Source: Pelagibacteraceae bacterium (GTDB lineage: Bacteria; Pseudomonadota; Alphaproteobacteria; HIMB59; GCA-002718135). Taken from it: DNA of 64,000 nucleotides. Positions 19,247 through 29,425 of the stretch are shown in pieces. The stretch is from positions 1-64,000 of the forward strand of contig PBDN01000003.1 in NCBI GenBank assembly GCA_002718135.1, given 5' to 3'. Below the pieces are notes generated by a model that saw only the letters and a program-made list of their open reading frames with translations, was not told the origin of the DNA and did no database searches. Position 1 is the stretch's first letter. Each line of letters opens with the position of its first letter. Both the position numbers and the translations under genes were made by a program.

Positions 19247-20074
19247 TTAATTAATTGGCTTGTACAGCTTTGCTGTAAAGCTTGACGGTGAGGATCTAAT
19301 TATTAACCTTAGAGGATGTGGATAATTTTTTATTGGGTTTAATTCAACTCCATTTAAACGTATCCTTAGTTTAGTCGTGTTAGTAAATAATAATTCAGAT
19401 TTAGATACAAAACCTTTGAGATTCAGTTCTGTGCCAGGGTTGAGGTATTTTACATAAGGCTCTAGTGTATCTTGCTCAATACTGACACCAATATCACTAC
19501 CTGATAGAAGAGTCAAAAAGAAAGGTGGTTCTATTGATAATGATTCTTCAATGAACTTGTCCTCAGTGAAATTTGTTATTAGTAATTCTTCGCTAATTAA
19601 ATCTACTTTTCTGATATTTTTTTCATTCGTTGAAATTGGTTTAGGCATTGTCTCATTAGATAGTTTTTTTATGATTATTATTGAAAAAATAAATAAAATT
19701 GATAGTATTGCTACCGTTATTATATCCTTACGAAGTTTTAAGTTAGTGTTAGAGAGAAGACCATTAATGTTTAATTTTTTGGATATTTGAATTTCATCTT
19801 TTATTTCATCTTTAATATTGTTGGTATTCAAATTTGGCTTTGTATGTCCAGCAAATGAATCTAATTGTTCAAGTGCCCTGTCCGCATCGCCACCAATTTC
19901 AATGGCGTATGCTCTCAGAAAAAGCCTGAGATAGGGGACTGGCAATATTTTAAAATCACCCTCTTCAATTGCAACGAGATATTTAATATTTATTTTTGTT
20001 CGAGTTTCTAATTCTTCTAAACTAATCTCTTTTGCAAGCCTTAGCTCTTTTAACTCTTTATAAAATTGCGCCAT
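19247..20074 (-). CDS. rodZ: RodZ-like HTH membrane protein
   Basis: RodZ links the MreB cytoskeleton to the membrane and controls rod shape. It has 275 residues. The N-terminal Xre-type helix-turn-helix (about 1-75) contains LKELRLAKEISLEELETRTKI and GDFKILPVPYLRLFLRAYA, typical of the HTH_25 RodZ domain. One membrane segment (about 118-137, DIITVAILSILFIFSIIII) is followed by a periplasmic beta-rich domain (about 190-275) resembling DUF4115. It lies directly upstream of mraZ on the same strand, a sensible context for shape and division, but separated by a promoter region. Overall identity of the tail is weak. Confidence 0.8.
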   Translation of the reverse strand: MAQFYKELKELRLAKEISLEELETRTKINIKYLVAIEEGDFKILPVPYLRLFLRAYAIEIGGDADRALEQLDSFAGHTKPNLNTNNIKDEIKDEIQISKKLNINGLLSNTNLKLRKDIITVAILSILFIFSIIIIKKLSNETMPKPISTNEKNIRKVDLISEELLITNFTEDKFIEESLSIEPPFFLTLLSGSDIGVSIEQDTLEPYVKYLNPGTELNLKGFVSKSELLFTNTTKLRIRLNGVELNPIKNYPHPLRLIIRSSPSSFTAKLYKPIN

Positions 20075-20127
20075 ATTTAATCTAAATTTAACAGTTTGAT
20101 ATATCCATCACTATAGCAAGTTTATAA

Positions 20128-20550
20128 TTATTCATACTTAGGATTTTTTCTTAATTTCTTTTTGATGCTTTTTTTTCTTTTATAATCTAATCTTTTTTCG
20201 TTGGATGACTTTTTTGGTGATGTTTTAATTCTTTTTTTTTTAAAAGCCAAAGAATTTTCTAAATAGGCTTTTAATCTTGAAATTGCTTCAGATTTATTGT
20301 TTTTTTGTGATTTATAAGTATTTACTTTTATAATTATTTTTCCAGATTTAGTTAAATACTTATGTTTTTTATTTAATAGTTTTTGTTTTATATCATGGTT
20401 TAGAGAATTGCTATTTGCAATATCAAAATGAAGACTGATAGCAGTAGAATTTTTATTAATATTTTGTCCTCCAGGACCTGACGATTTTATAGATTTATAT
20501 TTTAGCTCTTTCTTTTTAATTACAAAATTTTTATTGATTTTTAATATCAT
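20128..20550 (-). CDS. arfB: Ribosome-rescue peptidyl-tRNA hydrolase ArfB
   Basis: It releases peptides from ribosomes stalled without a stop codon. It has 140 residues, the usual ArfB/YaeJ length. The release-factor GGQ motif is seen in SSGPGGQNINKNSTAI near residue 28, and there is no codon-recognition domain. The C-terminus is a long Lys/Arg tail (KRLDYKRKKSIKKKLRKN) that in ArfB fills the empty mRNA channel. It overlaps maf by 20 bases, suggesting co-translation. Confidence 0.9.
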   Translation of the reverse strand: MILKINKNFVIKKKELKYKSIKSSGPGGQNINKNSTAISLHFDIANSNSLNHDIKQKLLNKKHKYLTKSGKIIIKVNTYKSQKNNKSEAISRLKAYLENSLAFKKKRIKTSPKKSSNEKRLDYKRKKSIKKKLRKNPKYE

Positions 20551-21118
20551 TAAGTATCAGACTGTAAATTTTATAGAATTTTGACAAGGGAAGTCCCATA
20601 ACATTGTAATAACATCCGTCAATTTTTTTTATCCAAACTGAAAACCAGTCTTGTATTCCATAGCCACCTGCTTTATCCAATGTTGAGTAGTTATCAATAT
20701 AGTATAATAATTCATTGCTCGGGATGTTTCGAACAGTTACCTTCGTAATTTGACTAAATGTTTCTTGAACACCTTTATTTTTGTGAATGATAGATACTCC
20801 AGTTATAACATTATGAGTTTTACCCGAAAGGGATTTTAGCATTCTATAACTTTCATCTTTATTTCTTGGTTTTCCTAAAATTACTTTGTCAAGATAAACA
20901 ATTGTATCCGCTCCAATAATAATTTTATTCCTATTATTTTCTGAAACTTTTTCTGCTTTTTCTTGGCTTAAAAATTCAGCCAATTTTTTAGGGCTTATTT
21001 CAGGGTTTATTTTTTCTAATATATTACTTGGAATTATTTCAAATTTTAGTCCAATCTTTTTAAGAATAGTCTCTCTTCTGGGTGATTTAGAAGCTAGAAC
21101 TACTAGCGGTTTGGACAT
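20531..21118 (-). CDS. maf: Maf-family nucleoside triphosphate pyrophosphatase
   Basis: A house-cleaning enzyme that hydrolyses dTTP/UTP or modified pyrimidine nucleotides to monophosphates. It has 195 residues. The start VVLASKSPRRETILKKIGL is the family signature. The catalytic IIGADTIVYLDKVILGKP and the later STLDKAGGYGIQD follow, with GLPLSKFY at the end. Maf proteins are often neighbours of division and shape genes, as here. Substrate subgroup (YhdE versus YceF) cannot be settled by eye. Confidence 0.93.
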   Translation of the reverse strand: MSKPLVVLASKSPRRETILKKIGLKFEIIPSNILEKINPEISPKKLAEFLSQEKAEKVSENNRNKIIIGADTIVYLDKVILGKPRNKDESYRMLKSLSGKTHNVITGVSIIHKNKGVQETFSQITKVTVRNIPSNELLYYIDNYSTLDKAGGYGIQDWFSVWIKKIDGCYYNVMGLPLSKFYKIYSLILNDIKNQ

Positions 21119-21133
21119 TAATAAATAACCTGT

Positions 21134-24100
21134 TTATTTTAAAACTGCACATCTCCCAATATGAGAGATTTTTTTGTTATTATTTTTTGCAATTATTTTA
21201 TACACATATACCCCATTGGACAACACTCTACCAAATTCATTCTTTCCATCCCATAAAATTGAATTAAAACCCTGAGTGAATGACCTACTTCTAATATGTT
21301 TTATTTTTCTTCCCCCAATTGTGTAAATAAAAATTTCTACTTCTGCACTTAAGGAAAGTTCAAAAGTAAATTTCGTATTATCAATTATTGGATTAGGAAA
21401 ATTAAATACATTATATATTTTTAGTTTATCATTTTTACTTATGTACAGATATATTTCATTTTGACTGGGGTTATTTGCATTATCCCATGCATAAATTTTA
21501 ACGTTAATGTCTGATTCACCAAGGTTATCAAGCATTATTTCTCCTGTAGTGATACTATTTATATTATAATAAAATTGATCAGTAATATCTAATGATTCGC
21601 CTGTGCTAAGGTTTTCTAAAATAATCGAGTGTCCGAGTTCTTTAGTCAAGTTTATTCCTAACGGATCTGATATACTTAGAATTAAGTTCTCATTAATCCC
21701 TTTATGATCACCATTTCTTAAAATTCTTCCAGTAGAAGTCTTAAACTCAATTATAGGGCCCAGATTATCTATTGAATTTTCCCCACCAATCAAAAATATA
21801 TTGTTTATTTCGCTTAAGGCATCGGTCTCATTATCATACAAATAAACTAGGATTTTACCAGGAGAGCTTGAATAGGATATATCTTGTGGTATCCTTATTT
21901 GGACTGACGACTGAGAGTTAGAAAAAGTGAAATTACCTCTAAACAAAGTTGGCCCAGGAAGAGTGTAAGTTATGCTTTGCTCGGTTGAGGCAATATTATA
22001 GGTTCTGGTAACATCTCTATTCGCATCTTTAAGTAAAATTATGCCGCTACCATTATTGACAATGAGATTTTGATAAAAATCAACAGATGCAATTTCTAGT
22101 GTTGATAATGTATCTTTATCAACGCTTATGGTTTCGAAGTAATTATGAGGTATTGATAGTCGCATTGCAGGGTCACCAAAAAGATGAAAGTATTCACTTT
22201 CGCTTGATCCATTTTTTATTGATTGTAAGATAACTCCTAGATTTTGTTGGGTAACTTGATTATCATTAAAAATTCTTTCAAATATTTCTTGCGTATATCT
22301 TTCATTGCCGGTTACTGTTATTGGTCTGCAGGTTGATATAACAGCAGCCGCACCATCCATTGGATAGCGTATTAGCTGTTCGCCAAATGATTCTGCTAGA
22401 GGATCATCAAAATGTCCAAATGAACAAGTACCTACTATCCAAAGCGGCATTTTAAAGTTTGTTTTTATGTTATCAATATCACCTCTATTCAAATATAATA
22501 ATTTTTCTTGTGCGAGTTGAGAAGCAGAACCATGCCCAATATAGTTAATTATTGATGTCCCGTTTTTAAGCGATTGAAAAACGGCTTCAGTTGCATCAGG
22601 TTTAACTACTCCATACGCTGATGCATCACTTACTTCAGGGTATTCAAGCATATAAATTTTTTCTATGTCTATTTTTGATGGAATTATTGATGCTATGGTT
22701 TCAGAATTCAAGGTGTGACTTTTTCCTGTAGCAATGCCACCGTGATTGGGTTCAGGTCTCGCTGCATCATCTGCTACTAAAGTTATTTTTTGTTTCCAAG
22801 AACCATAATTTGGGTTTGACTCAATGAATAAAATCTTTTCAGCAAAATTTTCTACTTCATTAGAATTTTTTGCAGGAAACCGGCCAGTACTAAATTCTGG
22901 CATGGTTCCGTATATTGTTGATAATCGGTCATCTGATGGATAGCTAATATATGATTGGACTTGCACTGTGGGAACTATGATGCTTGATTCGCCATTAATA
23001 TTACGATAATCATATCCAGAATCACCAAGCAGTAATAGATGAATAGGTTTTGGATTCATCCAATGTTCTTGAGTCCATTGGAGAAATGATCTTATTGCCA
23101 TAGGATCTTCATTTCCTGCCGAAAATTCTTTATATATATTTTCAAGTGATGCGTAGATTGATGGACTTCTAAGATCAAGTATTGGCTTTGCAGCTTCATA
23201 AAAAACTTCTGGACCAATAATAATATAATTGGCAGCCAGATTTTCATTTCTTAAAGAATTAAAATTTATTCCAGGTTCATAATTTATTTCATCAATATTC
23301 AGTATTTCTGAACGGTCAACCACGATGAATCTTCCTGTATTTTCACCTTCAAGTACCACTTCTAATTTTTGATTATCTATAATTTCTATCGTTTTAGGTT
23401 GATTGGGGTAAGTAATGTCCAGTGCTAAAACATTGCTTGGAAGATTGGAGTGAAAATTAAATCTTACATTTGTGTTTTTTATTGGCGAAAAAAATTCTAT
23501 ACCATCAGAGTTAAAGATGAGCTCTCTACCATACTTAATCGTCAAATAGTCAAGGTATGGTGATGAATTATTATCGCTACTAGTATTATTAATGAAAAAT
23601 GTGTTTTCAAGTCTATTTAAATCTTGGCCTAGTAATGAAGCAGAAATAGTTCTAGTACCATTTCCTGACCATGAGGCAGTATTTCCAATTTTATTTGAAC
23701 TTGGTTCATTGAGATATACTTCAATGTTATGGAAGGTATTTAATGAACCGCTTGTTGAGTGACCTTTTATTTTTAATTCAATGGTTCCATCGACATTTTC
23801 TTTAGCATTTGGAGTATTTGTTGATATAGGCTGAGAACTTCCAAAGGTAATAGGCGAGCCATACCAATTGAGCCCGGATAATTCTAAATTAACAATATCA
23901 TTTTCATAGTGATTATATGAGATTCCATAATCAAGAGTTAAAAATACTTCATCAGGTGCGTTTGATTGTGCAATTCTTTTCCCCCTAATTGAACTATCAT
24001 CTGGAAATAATATCCAGCATTTATTATGGTTGAAATAAAGATTTTGATTCCAATCCACATTGTCCCCATTTACATCAAACCCAGATTGACTTCTTCCATA

Positions 24101-24862
24101 AAATATTATCCTATCATTTTCTTCAAAAAGACCATCAGTTTCCCCTTCAAATATTATTGGTACCTCAATCATATTTTCAGATAAACTAAGGTTGGTTTCT
24201 TGGCTTTTAGACCTTCCAAGCTCCGGCGTCATAAATAGCATTACAGATCTTGGATCGTAGTCATCAATATTATCAATATTGTTTTTTAGTAATTCGTAAC
24301 TAATTGAGTATAAATCATCTTTGTAAACCAAAAAGTTCAACCAAATACCTGCTGGCAATGCTTCAGTTCTTTTAGATTTCCTATCTTCTTTTAAAACCCA
24401 ATTTTTTGCTTGATTCCAATTAATAATTTTATTGGACAAAATTTTTGATTCATTTTTATCAGCAGGGCGGTATGAATTCTCACCCTTTGAAAAAATTATG
24501 CTAATTCGAATTTTATTTAAATATGAATTAGCACTTGTTTTAGGAAATACTTTTAATGTTGCTGTATTTAAATTTTTTAGTATCTGAATATTTGCCCATT
24601 CAAGGATATTCAAATTAGTATTATCTGACCGGAAAGGGATTTGAGACTCTTCACTTAGAATAATTTCAGCTTTAGGCATTATTCCATTTGGCAGACCGAC
24701 AAAAATACTTTTTGGAAATAGATCTGCTGCTGTAGTTACAGAAATATCCAGTTCAATAAGCAACCTTTTTTCAGTGCTTGATATTATTTTAATATCTGTC
24801 TTGCCATATAAGGTAATGAAAAAAATAAATCCTACTAATGGGTATTTAATTTTGTGGTGCAA
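21134..24862 (-). CDS. porU: PorU-like type IX secretion sortase (C25 gingipain family)
   Basis: A large exported cysteine protease. Known PorU cleaves the C-terminal sorting domain of type IX secretion cargo and attaches it to the outer membrane. It has 1242 residues with a short N-terminal signal (LVGFIFFITLYG). The C25 domain occupies about residues 540-890, with the His/Cys dyad in NYIGHGSASQL (His 777) and IVGTCSFGHFDDP (Cys 813). It is followed by SFGEQLIRYPMDGAAAVIST, typical of PorU. The last 80 residues (FPNPIIDNTKFTFEL to GVYVYKIIAKN) are a type A C-terminal domain. PorU rather than a gingipain-like cargo is inferred from the N-terminal region and lack of extra domains. No other Por gene is in the window. 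Confidence 0.83.
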   Translation of the reverse strand: MHHKIKYPLVGFIFFITLYGKTDIKIISSTEKRLLIELDISVTTAADLFPKSIFVGLPNGIMPKAEIILSEESQIPFRSDNTNLNILEWANIQILKNLNTATLKVFPKTSANSYLNKIRISIIFSKGENSYRPADKNESKILSNKIINWNQAKNWVLKEDRKSKRTEALPAGIWLNFLVYKDDLYSISYELLKNNIDNIDDYDPRSVMLFMTPELGRSKSQETNLSLSENMIEVPIIFEGETDGLFEENDRIIFYGRSQSGFDVNGDNVDWNQNLYFNHNKCWILFPDDSSIRGKRIAQSNAPDEVFLTLDYGISYNHYENDIVNLELSGLNWYGSPITFGSSQPISTNTPNAKENVDGTIELKIKGHSTSGSLNTFHNIEVYLNEPSSNKIGNTASWSGNGTRTISASLLGQDLNRLENTFFINNTSSDNNSSPYLDYLTIKYGRELIFNSDGIEFFSPIKNTNVRFNFHSNLPSNVLALDITYPNQPKTIEIIDNQKLEVVLEGENTGRFIVVDRSEILNIDEINYEPGINFNSLRNENLAANYIIIGPEVFYEAAKPILDLRSPSIYASLENIYKEFSAGNEDPMAIRSFLQWTQEHWMNPKPIHLLLLGDSGYDYRNINGESSIIVPTVQVQSYISYPSDDRLSTIYGTMPEFSTGRFPAKNSNEVENFAEKILFIESNPNYGSWKQKITLVADDAARPEPNHGGIATGKSHTLNSETIASIIPSKIDIEKIYMLEYPEVSDASAYGVVKPDATEAVFQSLKNGTSIINYIGHGSASQLAQEKLLYLNRGDIDNIKTNFKMPLWIVGTCSFGHFDDPLAESFGEQLIRYPMDGAAAVISTCRPITVTGNERYTQEIFERIFNDNQVTQQNLGVILQSIKNGSSESEYFHLFGDPAMRLSIPHNYFETISVDKDTLSTLEIASVDFYQNLIVNNGSGIILLKDANRDVTRTYNIASTEQSITYTLPGPTLFRGNFTFSNSQSSVQIRIPQDISYSSSPGKILVYLYDNETDALSEINNIFLIGGENSIDNLGPIIEFKTSTGRILRNGDHKGINENLILSISDPLGINLTKELGHSIILENLSTGESLDITDQFYYNINSITTGEIMLDNLGESDINVKIYAWDNANNPSQNEIYLYISKNDKLKIYNVFNFPNPIIDNTKFTFELSLSAEVEIFIYTIGGRKIKHIRSRSFTQGFNSILWDGKNEFGRVLSNGVYVYKIIAKNNNKKISHIGRCAVLK

Positions 24863-24986
24863 GATTTTATCTAATGCTTAGTTAACTAATTTTATTATAA
24901 AGTAAAAAAAAGATTAATTTCATCTTAAGAATATTCAATGATTTTAATCATTTTATGTTCCAAACAACCAACAAAAGATAACGGAT
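24863..24986. other. Divergent promoter region between porU-like gene and aconitase
   Basis: A 124-base AT-rich gap between divergently transcribed genes; it must hold both promoters. I see no clear hexamer pair, palindrome or riboswitch-like fold. Confidence 0.4.
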
Positions 24987-27254
24987 ATGTTTGATTTAGA
25001 GATAATAAAAAATTTATATAATGACTTTGAGGCTAAAACCAAAGCTACTAGAGATGCGTTGAAAAGGCCTCTCACATTTACCGAAAAGGTGCTCTTTAAT
25101 CATATCGATATTGATGAAAGTCTTATGCTATCTGAACTTGGACGTGGGTCTTCATATGTTAACTTTAATCCAGATCGTGTAGCAATGCAGGATGCAACAG
25201 CTCAGATGGCATTGCTGCAATTTATTATGGCAGGTAAAGAAAAAGTTGCTGTTCCAACAACTGTACATTGTGATCATCTTATTCAGGCCAAATTAGGTGC
25301 CGAAGAAGATCTCTTAAATGCCAAAGAATCTAATTCTGAGGTATACGATTTTCTTGAATCTGTTTCAAAAAAATATGGTATTGGTTTCTGGGAACCTGGT
25401 GCTGGTATCATTCATCAAGTTGTTTTGGAAAATTATGCTTTTCCTGGTGGAATGATGGTTGGCACGGATAGTCATACTGTAAATGCTGGTGGTCTCGGCA
25501 TGGTTGCCATAGGAGTTGGAGGTGCAGATGCTGTTGATGTAATGGTTGGAATGCCATGGGAGTTAAAATTTCCAAAGCTCATTGGTGTTTGTCTAAAAGG
25601 TGAGCTTGGTGGATGGGCTTCAGCAAAGGATGTTATATTGAAGGTAGCAGGTATATTGACAGTAAAAGGTGGTACCGGACATATACTAGAATATTTTGGT
25701 TCCGGTGCGGAAAAATTATCCTGCACTGGAAAAGGAACCATATGCAACATGGGTGCAGAGATAGGTGCTACAACATCAATTTTTTCTTACGATCAAAGTA
25801 TGTCAAATTATCTTAAATCGACTGATAGGTATGAGCTTGCAGATCTTGCAGATCAAAATGCTGAGTTTTTATGTGGAGATATTGAAGTATATAAAGACCC
25901 TGAAGAATATTTTGATGAGGTTATAACTATAGATTTAGATACACTAGAGCCCCATATTAACGGTCCATTTACTCCAGACTTAGCTACACCAATCTCTGAA
26001 TTTGCAGATATAGCTAAAAAAAATGATTGGCCGTTAAAGCTAGATGTTGGACTGATAGGATCATGCACGAATTCCTCGTATGAAGATATTACAAGAGCAG
26101 CGTCAATTGCCAAGCAGGCTAAAGAAAAGAAATTAAAGATCAAATCTGAATTTACAGTAACTCCTGGTTCCGAACAGGTACGTTACACTGTAGATAGAGA
26201 CGGCTACCTTGATATTTTTAAAGATATTGGGGGAATGGTATTGGCCAATGCATGCGGTCCTTGTATAGGTCAATGGGCTAGGCATGGAGCAGAAAAGCAA
26301 GAGAAAAATTCGATAATAACCTCATTCAATCGAAATTTTGCAAAACGAGCTGATGGCAATCCAAATACACATGGTTTTGTTGCATCCCCTGAAATAGTCA
26401 CGGCAATGGCAATTGCTGGAGATCTGCGTTTTAATCCATTAAAGGACACCCTGGTTAATGAAGATGGTTATAATGTAATGCTTAAGGAACCATCAGGAGT
26501 AGAATCTCCACCAAGAGGTTTTTCGGTAGAAAATAATGGTTTTATTGATCCTGAGAAATTTTCTGGCAAAGAAGTTAAAATAAATATTGATTCTAATTCA
26601 AAGCGCCTTCAATTGCTTGAGCCTTTTAAAGCATGGGATGGTAAAAATATTAAAAATCTAAAGCTATTAATAAAGGCAAAGGGTAAATGTACTACTGATC
26701 ATATTTCGATGGCTGGACCATGGCTTTTCTATAGAGGGCATTTAGATAACATATCCAATAACTTATTAATTGGAGCTATCAATTACTTTAATGATAAATC
26801 AAATCATATAAAAAATCAAATTGATGGTTCGTATGGGCAAGTGCCTGATGTTCAAAGAATATATAAATCGAAAAATATACCTACCATTGTTGTTGGGGAT
26901 GAAAACTATGGTGAGGGCTCTTCCAGAGAGCATGCGGCAATGGAGCCAAGGCACCTTGGAGTGAGGGTGATTCTGGTTAAATCTTTTGCTAGAATTCATG
27001 AAACAAACCTAAAAAAACAAGGTATGCTAGCACTTACATTTAAAAATAAAGAGGACTATAATAAAATCTTTGAAGATGATACTTTTAATTTAATTAATTT
27101 AGATGAATTTAGCGTAGGGAAGCCCTTAAAAATAAAAATTACACACTCTGATGGTTCAAGTGATATTATAAGTTGCAACCATACATATAATATTTCTCAG
27201 ATAGAATGGTTTCGGGCTGGATCAGCATTGAATCTAATTAGATCAAAAACGTAA
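24987..27254 (+). CDS. acn: Aconitate hydratase, mitochondrial type
   Basis: An iron-sulfur enzyme of the TCA cycle that isomerises citrate and isocitrate. It has 755 residues, the length of mitochondrial-type aconitase rather than AcnA (about 890) or AcnB. Cluster ligands are in [12 protein letters not shown] (Cys near 358) and [11 protein letters not shown] (two Cys near 421-424). Substrate motifs [12 protein letters not shown] and [13 protein letters not shown] are intact. The swivel domain carries [17 protein letters not shown] and [11 protein letters not shown]. It is a plus-strand gene, followed after 21 bases by serA. Confidence 0.96.
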   Translation: MFDLEIIKNLYNDFEAKTKATRDALKRPLTFTEKVLFNHIDIDESLMLSELGRGSSYVNFNPDRVAMQDATAQMALLQFIMAGKEKVAVPTTVHCDHLIQAKLGAEEDLLNAKESNSEVYDFLESVSKKYGIGFWEPGAGIIHQVVLENYAFPGGMMVGTDSHTVNAGGLGMVAIGVGGADAVDVMVGMPWELKFPKLIGVCLKGELGGWASAKDVILKVAGILTVKGGTGHILEYFGSGAEKLSCTGKGTICNMGAEIGATTSIFSYDQSMSNYLKSTDRYELADLADQNAEFLCGDIEVYKDPEEYFDEVITIDLDTLEPHINGPFTPDLATPISEFADIAKKNDWPLKLDVGLIGSCTNSSYEDITRAASIAKQAKEKKLKIKSEFTVTPGSEQVRYTVDRDGYLDIFKDIGGMVLANACGPCIGQWARHGAEKQEKNSIITSFNRNFAKRADGNPNTHGFVASPEIVTAMAIAGDLRFNPLKDTLVNEDGYNVMLKEPSGVESPPRGFSVENNGFIDPEKFSGKEVKINIDSNSKRLQLLEPFKAWDGKNIKNLKLLIKAKGKCTTDHISMAGPWLFYRGHLDNISNNLLIGAINYFNDKSNHIKNQIDGSYGQVPDVQRIYKSKNIPTIVVGDENYGEGSSREHAAMEPRHLGVRVILVKSFARIHETNLKKQGMLALTFKNKEDYNKIFEDDTFNLINLDEFSVGKPLKIKITHSDGSSDIISCNHTYNISQIEWFRAGSALNLIRSKT

Positions 27255-27275
27255 TATTTAACTTAAGAAGACCAA

Positions 27276-28853
27276 ATGAAAGTAATTATCTCCGATCCAA
27301 TATCTGAAGATGGATTAAGAATTTTTAAGGATAATAATATTGAAATTGTCAATACAAATGGGAAGAATATTGATGAAAGCTTAAGTGATATCAAAACAGC
27401 TGACGGGTGGATAATTAGAAGTGGAACCACTTTAGATTCAAAGATAATTGATAAAGCTGATAATCTGACTGTAATAGGTCGTGCAGGGGTTGGGATAGAT
27501 AATATAGATATCTCAGCAGCAACCAGAAGAGGTATTGTAGTGATGAATACGCCAGATGCAAATACCATAAGCGCTGCTGAGCATACAATGGCACTAATTT
27601 TAGCATTATCAAGAAATGTTAGTACAGGCCATAATGGATTGTCAAAAGGCGAATGGAACCGTCATTCACTAATAGGTTCTGAGTTACATGGTAAAATAAT
27701 TGGTGTAGTTGGGCTTGGCAAAATTGGTAGAGAGGTAATAAAGCGATGTAGGGCATTCAATATGCAAGTTTTAGGTTATGATCCATTTATTCCAGAAGAT
27801 ATTTTTCGTGAAGACGAATTGAAAATATGTAATTTAGAATATTTAATAAAAAAATCAGATTACATCACATTGCATATTCCTCTGACGAATGATACCAATA
27901 ATCTCTTTGATTATGAAAATCTTATAAAAATGAAAAAAGAAGCAAGGATAATAAATGTTGCTAGAGGTGGAATCATTAATGAAGCTGATTTATCAAAAGT
28001 ACTCAAGGAAAAAAAAATAACTGGTGCCGCTTTAGATGTTTTTGAATCTGAACCTTTAGATAGTGATAGTCCTTTATTATCTTCTCCAAATATTATATTG
28101 ACACCGCATTTGGGTGCTTCAACTAAAGAAGCAAAAAAAGGAGTAAGTATATCAATATGTAATCAGGTTAAAAACTTCTTAATTAACGAAGAACTGGATA
28201 ATGCAATTAATATGCCATTTAAGAATTTTGCACATCTAAAAGAAATGGCTCCATTTTTGCAGCTATCTGAGCTACTTGGTGATATCCATAGTCAAGTTTC
28301 TGATGGCCCGATTAAAAAGATTGATATAAACTGTTACGGCAGTATCAAGGATACAAAACCTATAGGACTCTCATTCTTGAGAAGTTTGCTTCAAAACAGG
28401 GTTCCCGAAAGGGTAAACTATATTAATGCAGATGCTCTTTCAAAAGAGTTAGGAATGGAGGTTTCTATTAATTTTTCCACATCGGATTCAAATTATTCAA
28501 ATTTAATATCAGCTACAGTTCTTTCTGATAAAAAGGTTCAATTAGATGGTAGTGTTTTTGACGATAATTTACCTAGGTTGGTCAATATTTTTGGTTATAA
28601 AATGGAAGTAAATCTCAGTGGTACTTTATTATTTGTTCAAAATGATGATGTTCCTGGTGTGATAGGAAAAGTTGGGACTCTATTAGGTGATAACAAAATA
28701 AATATTGCAGCATATTTATTAAGTAGAGAGAAAAATAGAAATTTAGCGTTTGCAGTAATTAGACTAGATGACACTGTTGAACCTAATATCATTGATATGT
28801 TAAACAGTATTAAAGAATTAAAATTCGTGCGTCAAATAAATCTAAAACATTAG
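27276..28853 (+). CDS. serA: D-3-phosphoglycerate dehydrogenase
   Basis: First step of serine synthesis: oxidises 3-phosphoglycerate with NAD. It has 525 residues, the long form. The NAD Rossmann motif GVVGLGKIGREV lies near residue 143, the catalytic Arg in NVARGGIINEADL, and the catalytic His in ILTPHLGAST. An intervening ASB domain (about 320-440) is followed by a C-terminal ACT domain (VPGVIGKVGTLLGDNKINI) that in the family senses serine. GAAG-rich sequence before the ATG acts as ribosome site. Serine is also the precursor of selenocysteinyl-tRNA; the tRNA-Sec gene lies 5 kb downstream. Confidence 0.96.
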   Translation: MKVIISDPISEDGLRIFKDNNIEIVNTNGKNIDESLSDIKTADGWIIRSGTTLDSKIIDKADNLTVIGRAGVGIDNIDISAATRRGIVVMNTPDANTISAAEHTMALILALSRNVSTGHNGLSKGEWNRHSLIGSELHGKIIGVVGLGKIGREVIKRCRAFNMQVLGYDPFIPEDIFREDELKICNLEYLIKKSDYITLHIPLTNDTNNLFDYENLIKMKKEARIINVARGGIINEADLSKVLKEKKITGAALDVFESEPLDSDSPLLSSPNIILTPHLGASTKEAKKGVSISICNQVKNFLINEELDNAINMPFKNFAHLKEMAPFLQLSELLGDIHSQVSDGPIKKIDINCYGSIKDTKPIGLSFLRSLLQNRVPERVNYINADALSKELGMEVSINFSTSDSNYSNLISATVLSDKKVQLDGSVFDDNLPRLVNIFGYKMEVNLSGTLLFVQNDDVPGVIGKVGTLLGDNKINIAAYLLSREKNRNLAFAVIRLDDTVEPNIIDMLNSIKELKFVRQINLKH

Positions 28854-28937
28854 TAAAAATATTTTAAAAAAAATAAAGCTACATAATGCTAGATTTGTTT
28901 TGTAAAAAACTCAATAATAATCGATTAAGGATATTAG

Positions 28938-29342
28938 ATGAATAAATTATGGGATGATTTAAAGGATAATATGAAAGAGTGGGGCGCTTCCGCTGTTGAA
29001 AAAGCTGAAGAGATAAGTAGGGTCGCCGTGGCAAAAGGGGAGGAGTTCACCAAAATATCAAAAATTAAAATTGAGATTATGCAGCTTGAAAAAGAAATAA
29101 CAAAGAATCATGAAAAACTTGGGAAATTAGTTCACCGTTATGCTCAAGATGATAATATGGTTAATTTTACGGGAAATACTGAATTTTTTGAGATAATTAA
29201 ACAAATAGATGATAAAAAAATTCAAGTAGACTTAAAGAATAAAAATATAGAAGAAATAAAAAAAGTTTATGGCATTGAAGATGATGATATAGATTACCAA
29301 AAAAATTACCCTAGTAATTCCGGAAAAACAGAGGAAGAATAA
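28938..29342 (+). CDS. Small coiled-coil protein of unknown function
   Basis: I do not recognise a family. It has 134 residues, highly charged, with no signal peptide or membrane segment. An amphipathic start (KLWDDLKDNMKEWGASAVEKA) is followed by a helical stretch with heptad-like spacing (about 40-70, KIEIMQLEKEITKNHEKLGKL) and a second (about 85-110). The tail is acidic. The pattern LEKEI-x-KxxEKLG-x-V resembles phage-shock-like or SecB-free coiled-coil proteins but no motif settles it. It stands between serA (84-base gap) and an M23 peptidase (83-base gap), so it may be a separate transcript. Confidence 0.7.
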   Translation: MNKLWDDLKDNMKEWGASAVEKAEEISRVAVAKGEEFTKISKIKIEIMQLEKEITKNHEKLGKLVHRYAQDDNMVNFTGNTEFFEIIKQIDDKKIQVDLKNKNIEEIKKVYGIEDDDIDYQKNYPSNSGKTEEE

Positions 29343-29425
29343 CAATAAATAAAGCGGTTGTTTACTAACAAGTATTCTATGTAATATTCGCAAATTTTGT
29401 CTAATAATTTCAACTAATAAATAAA

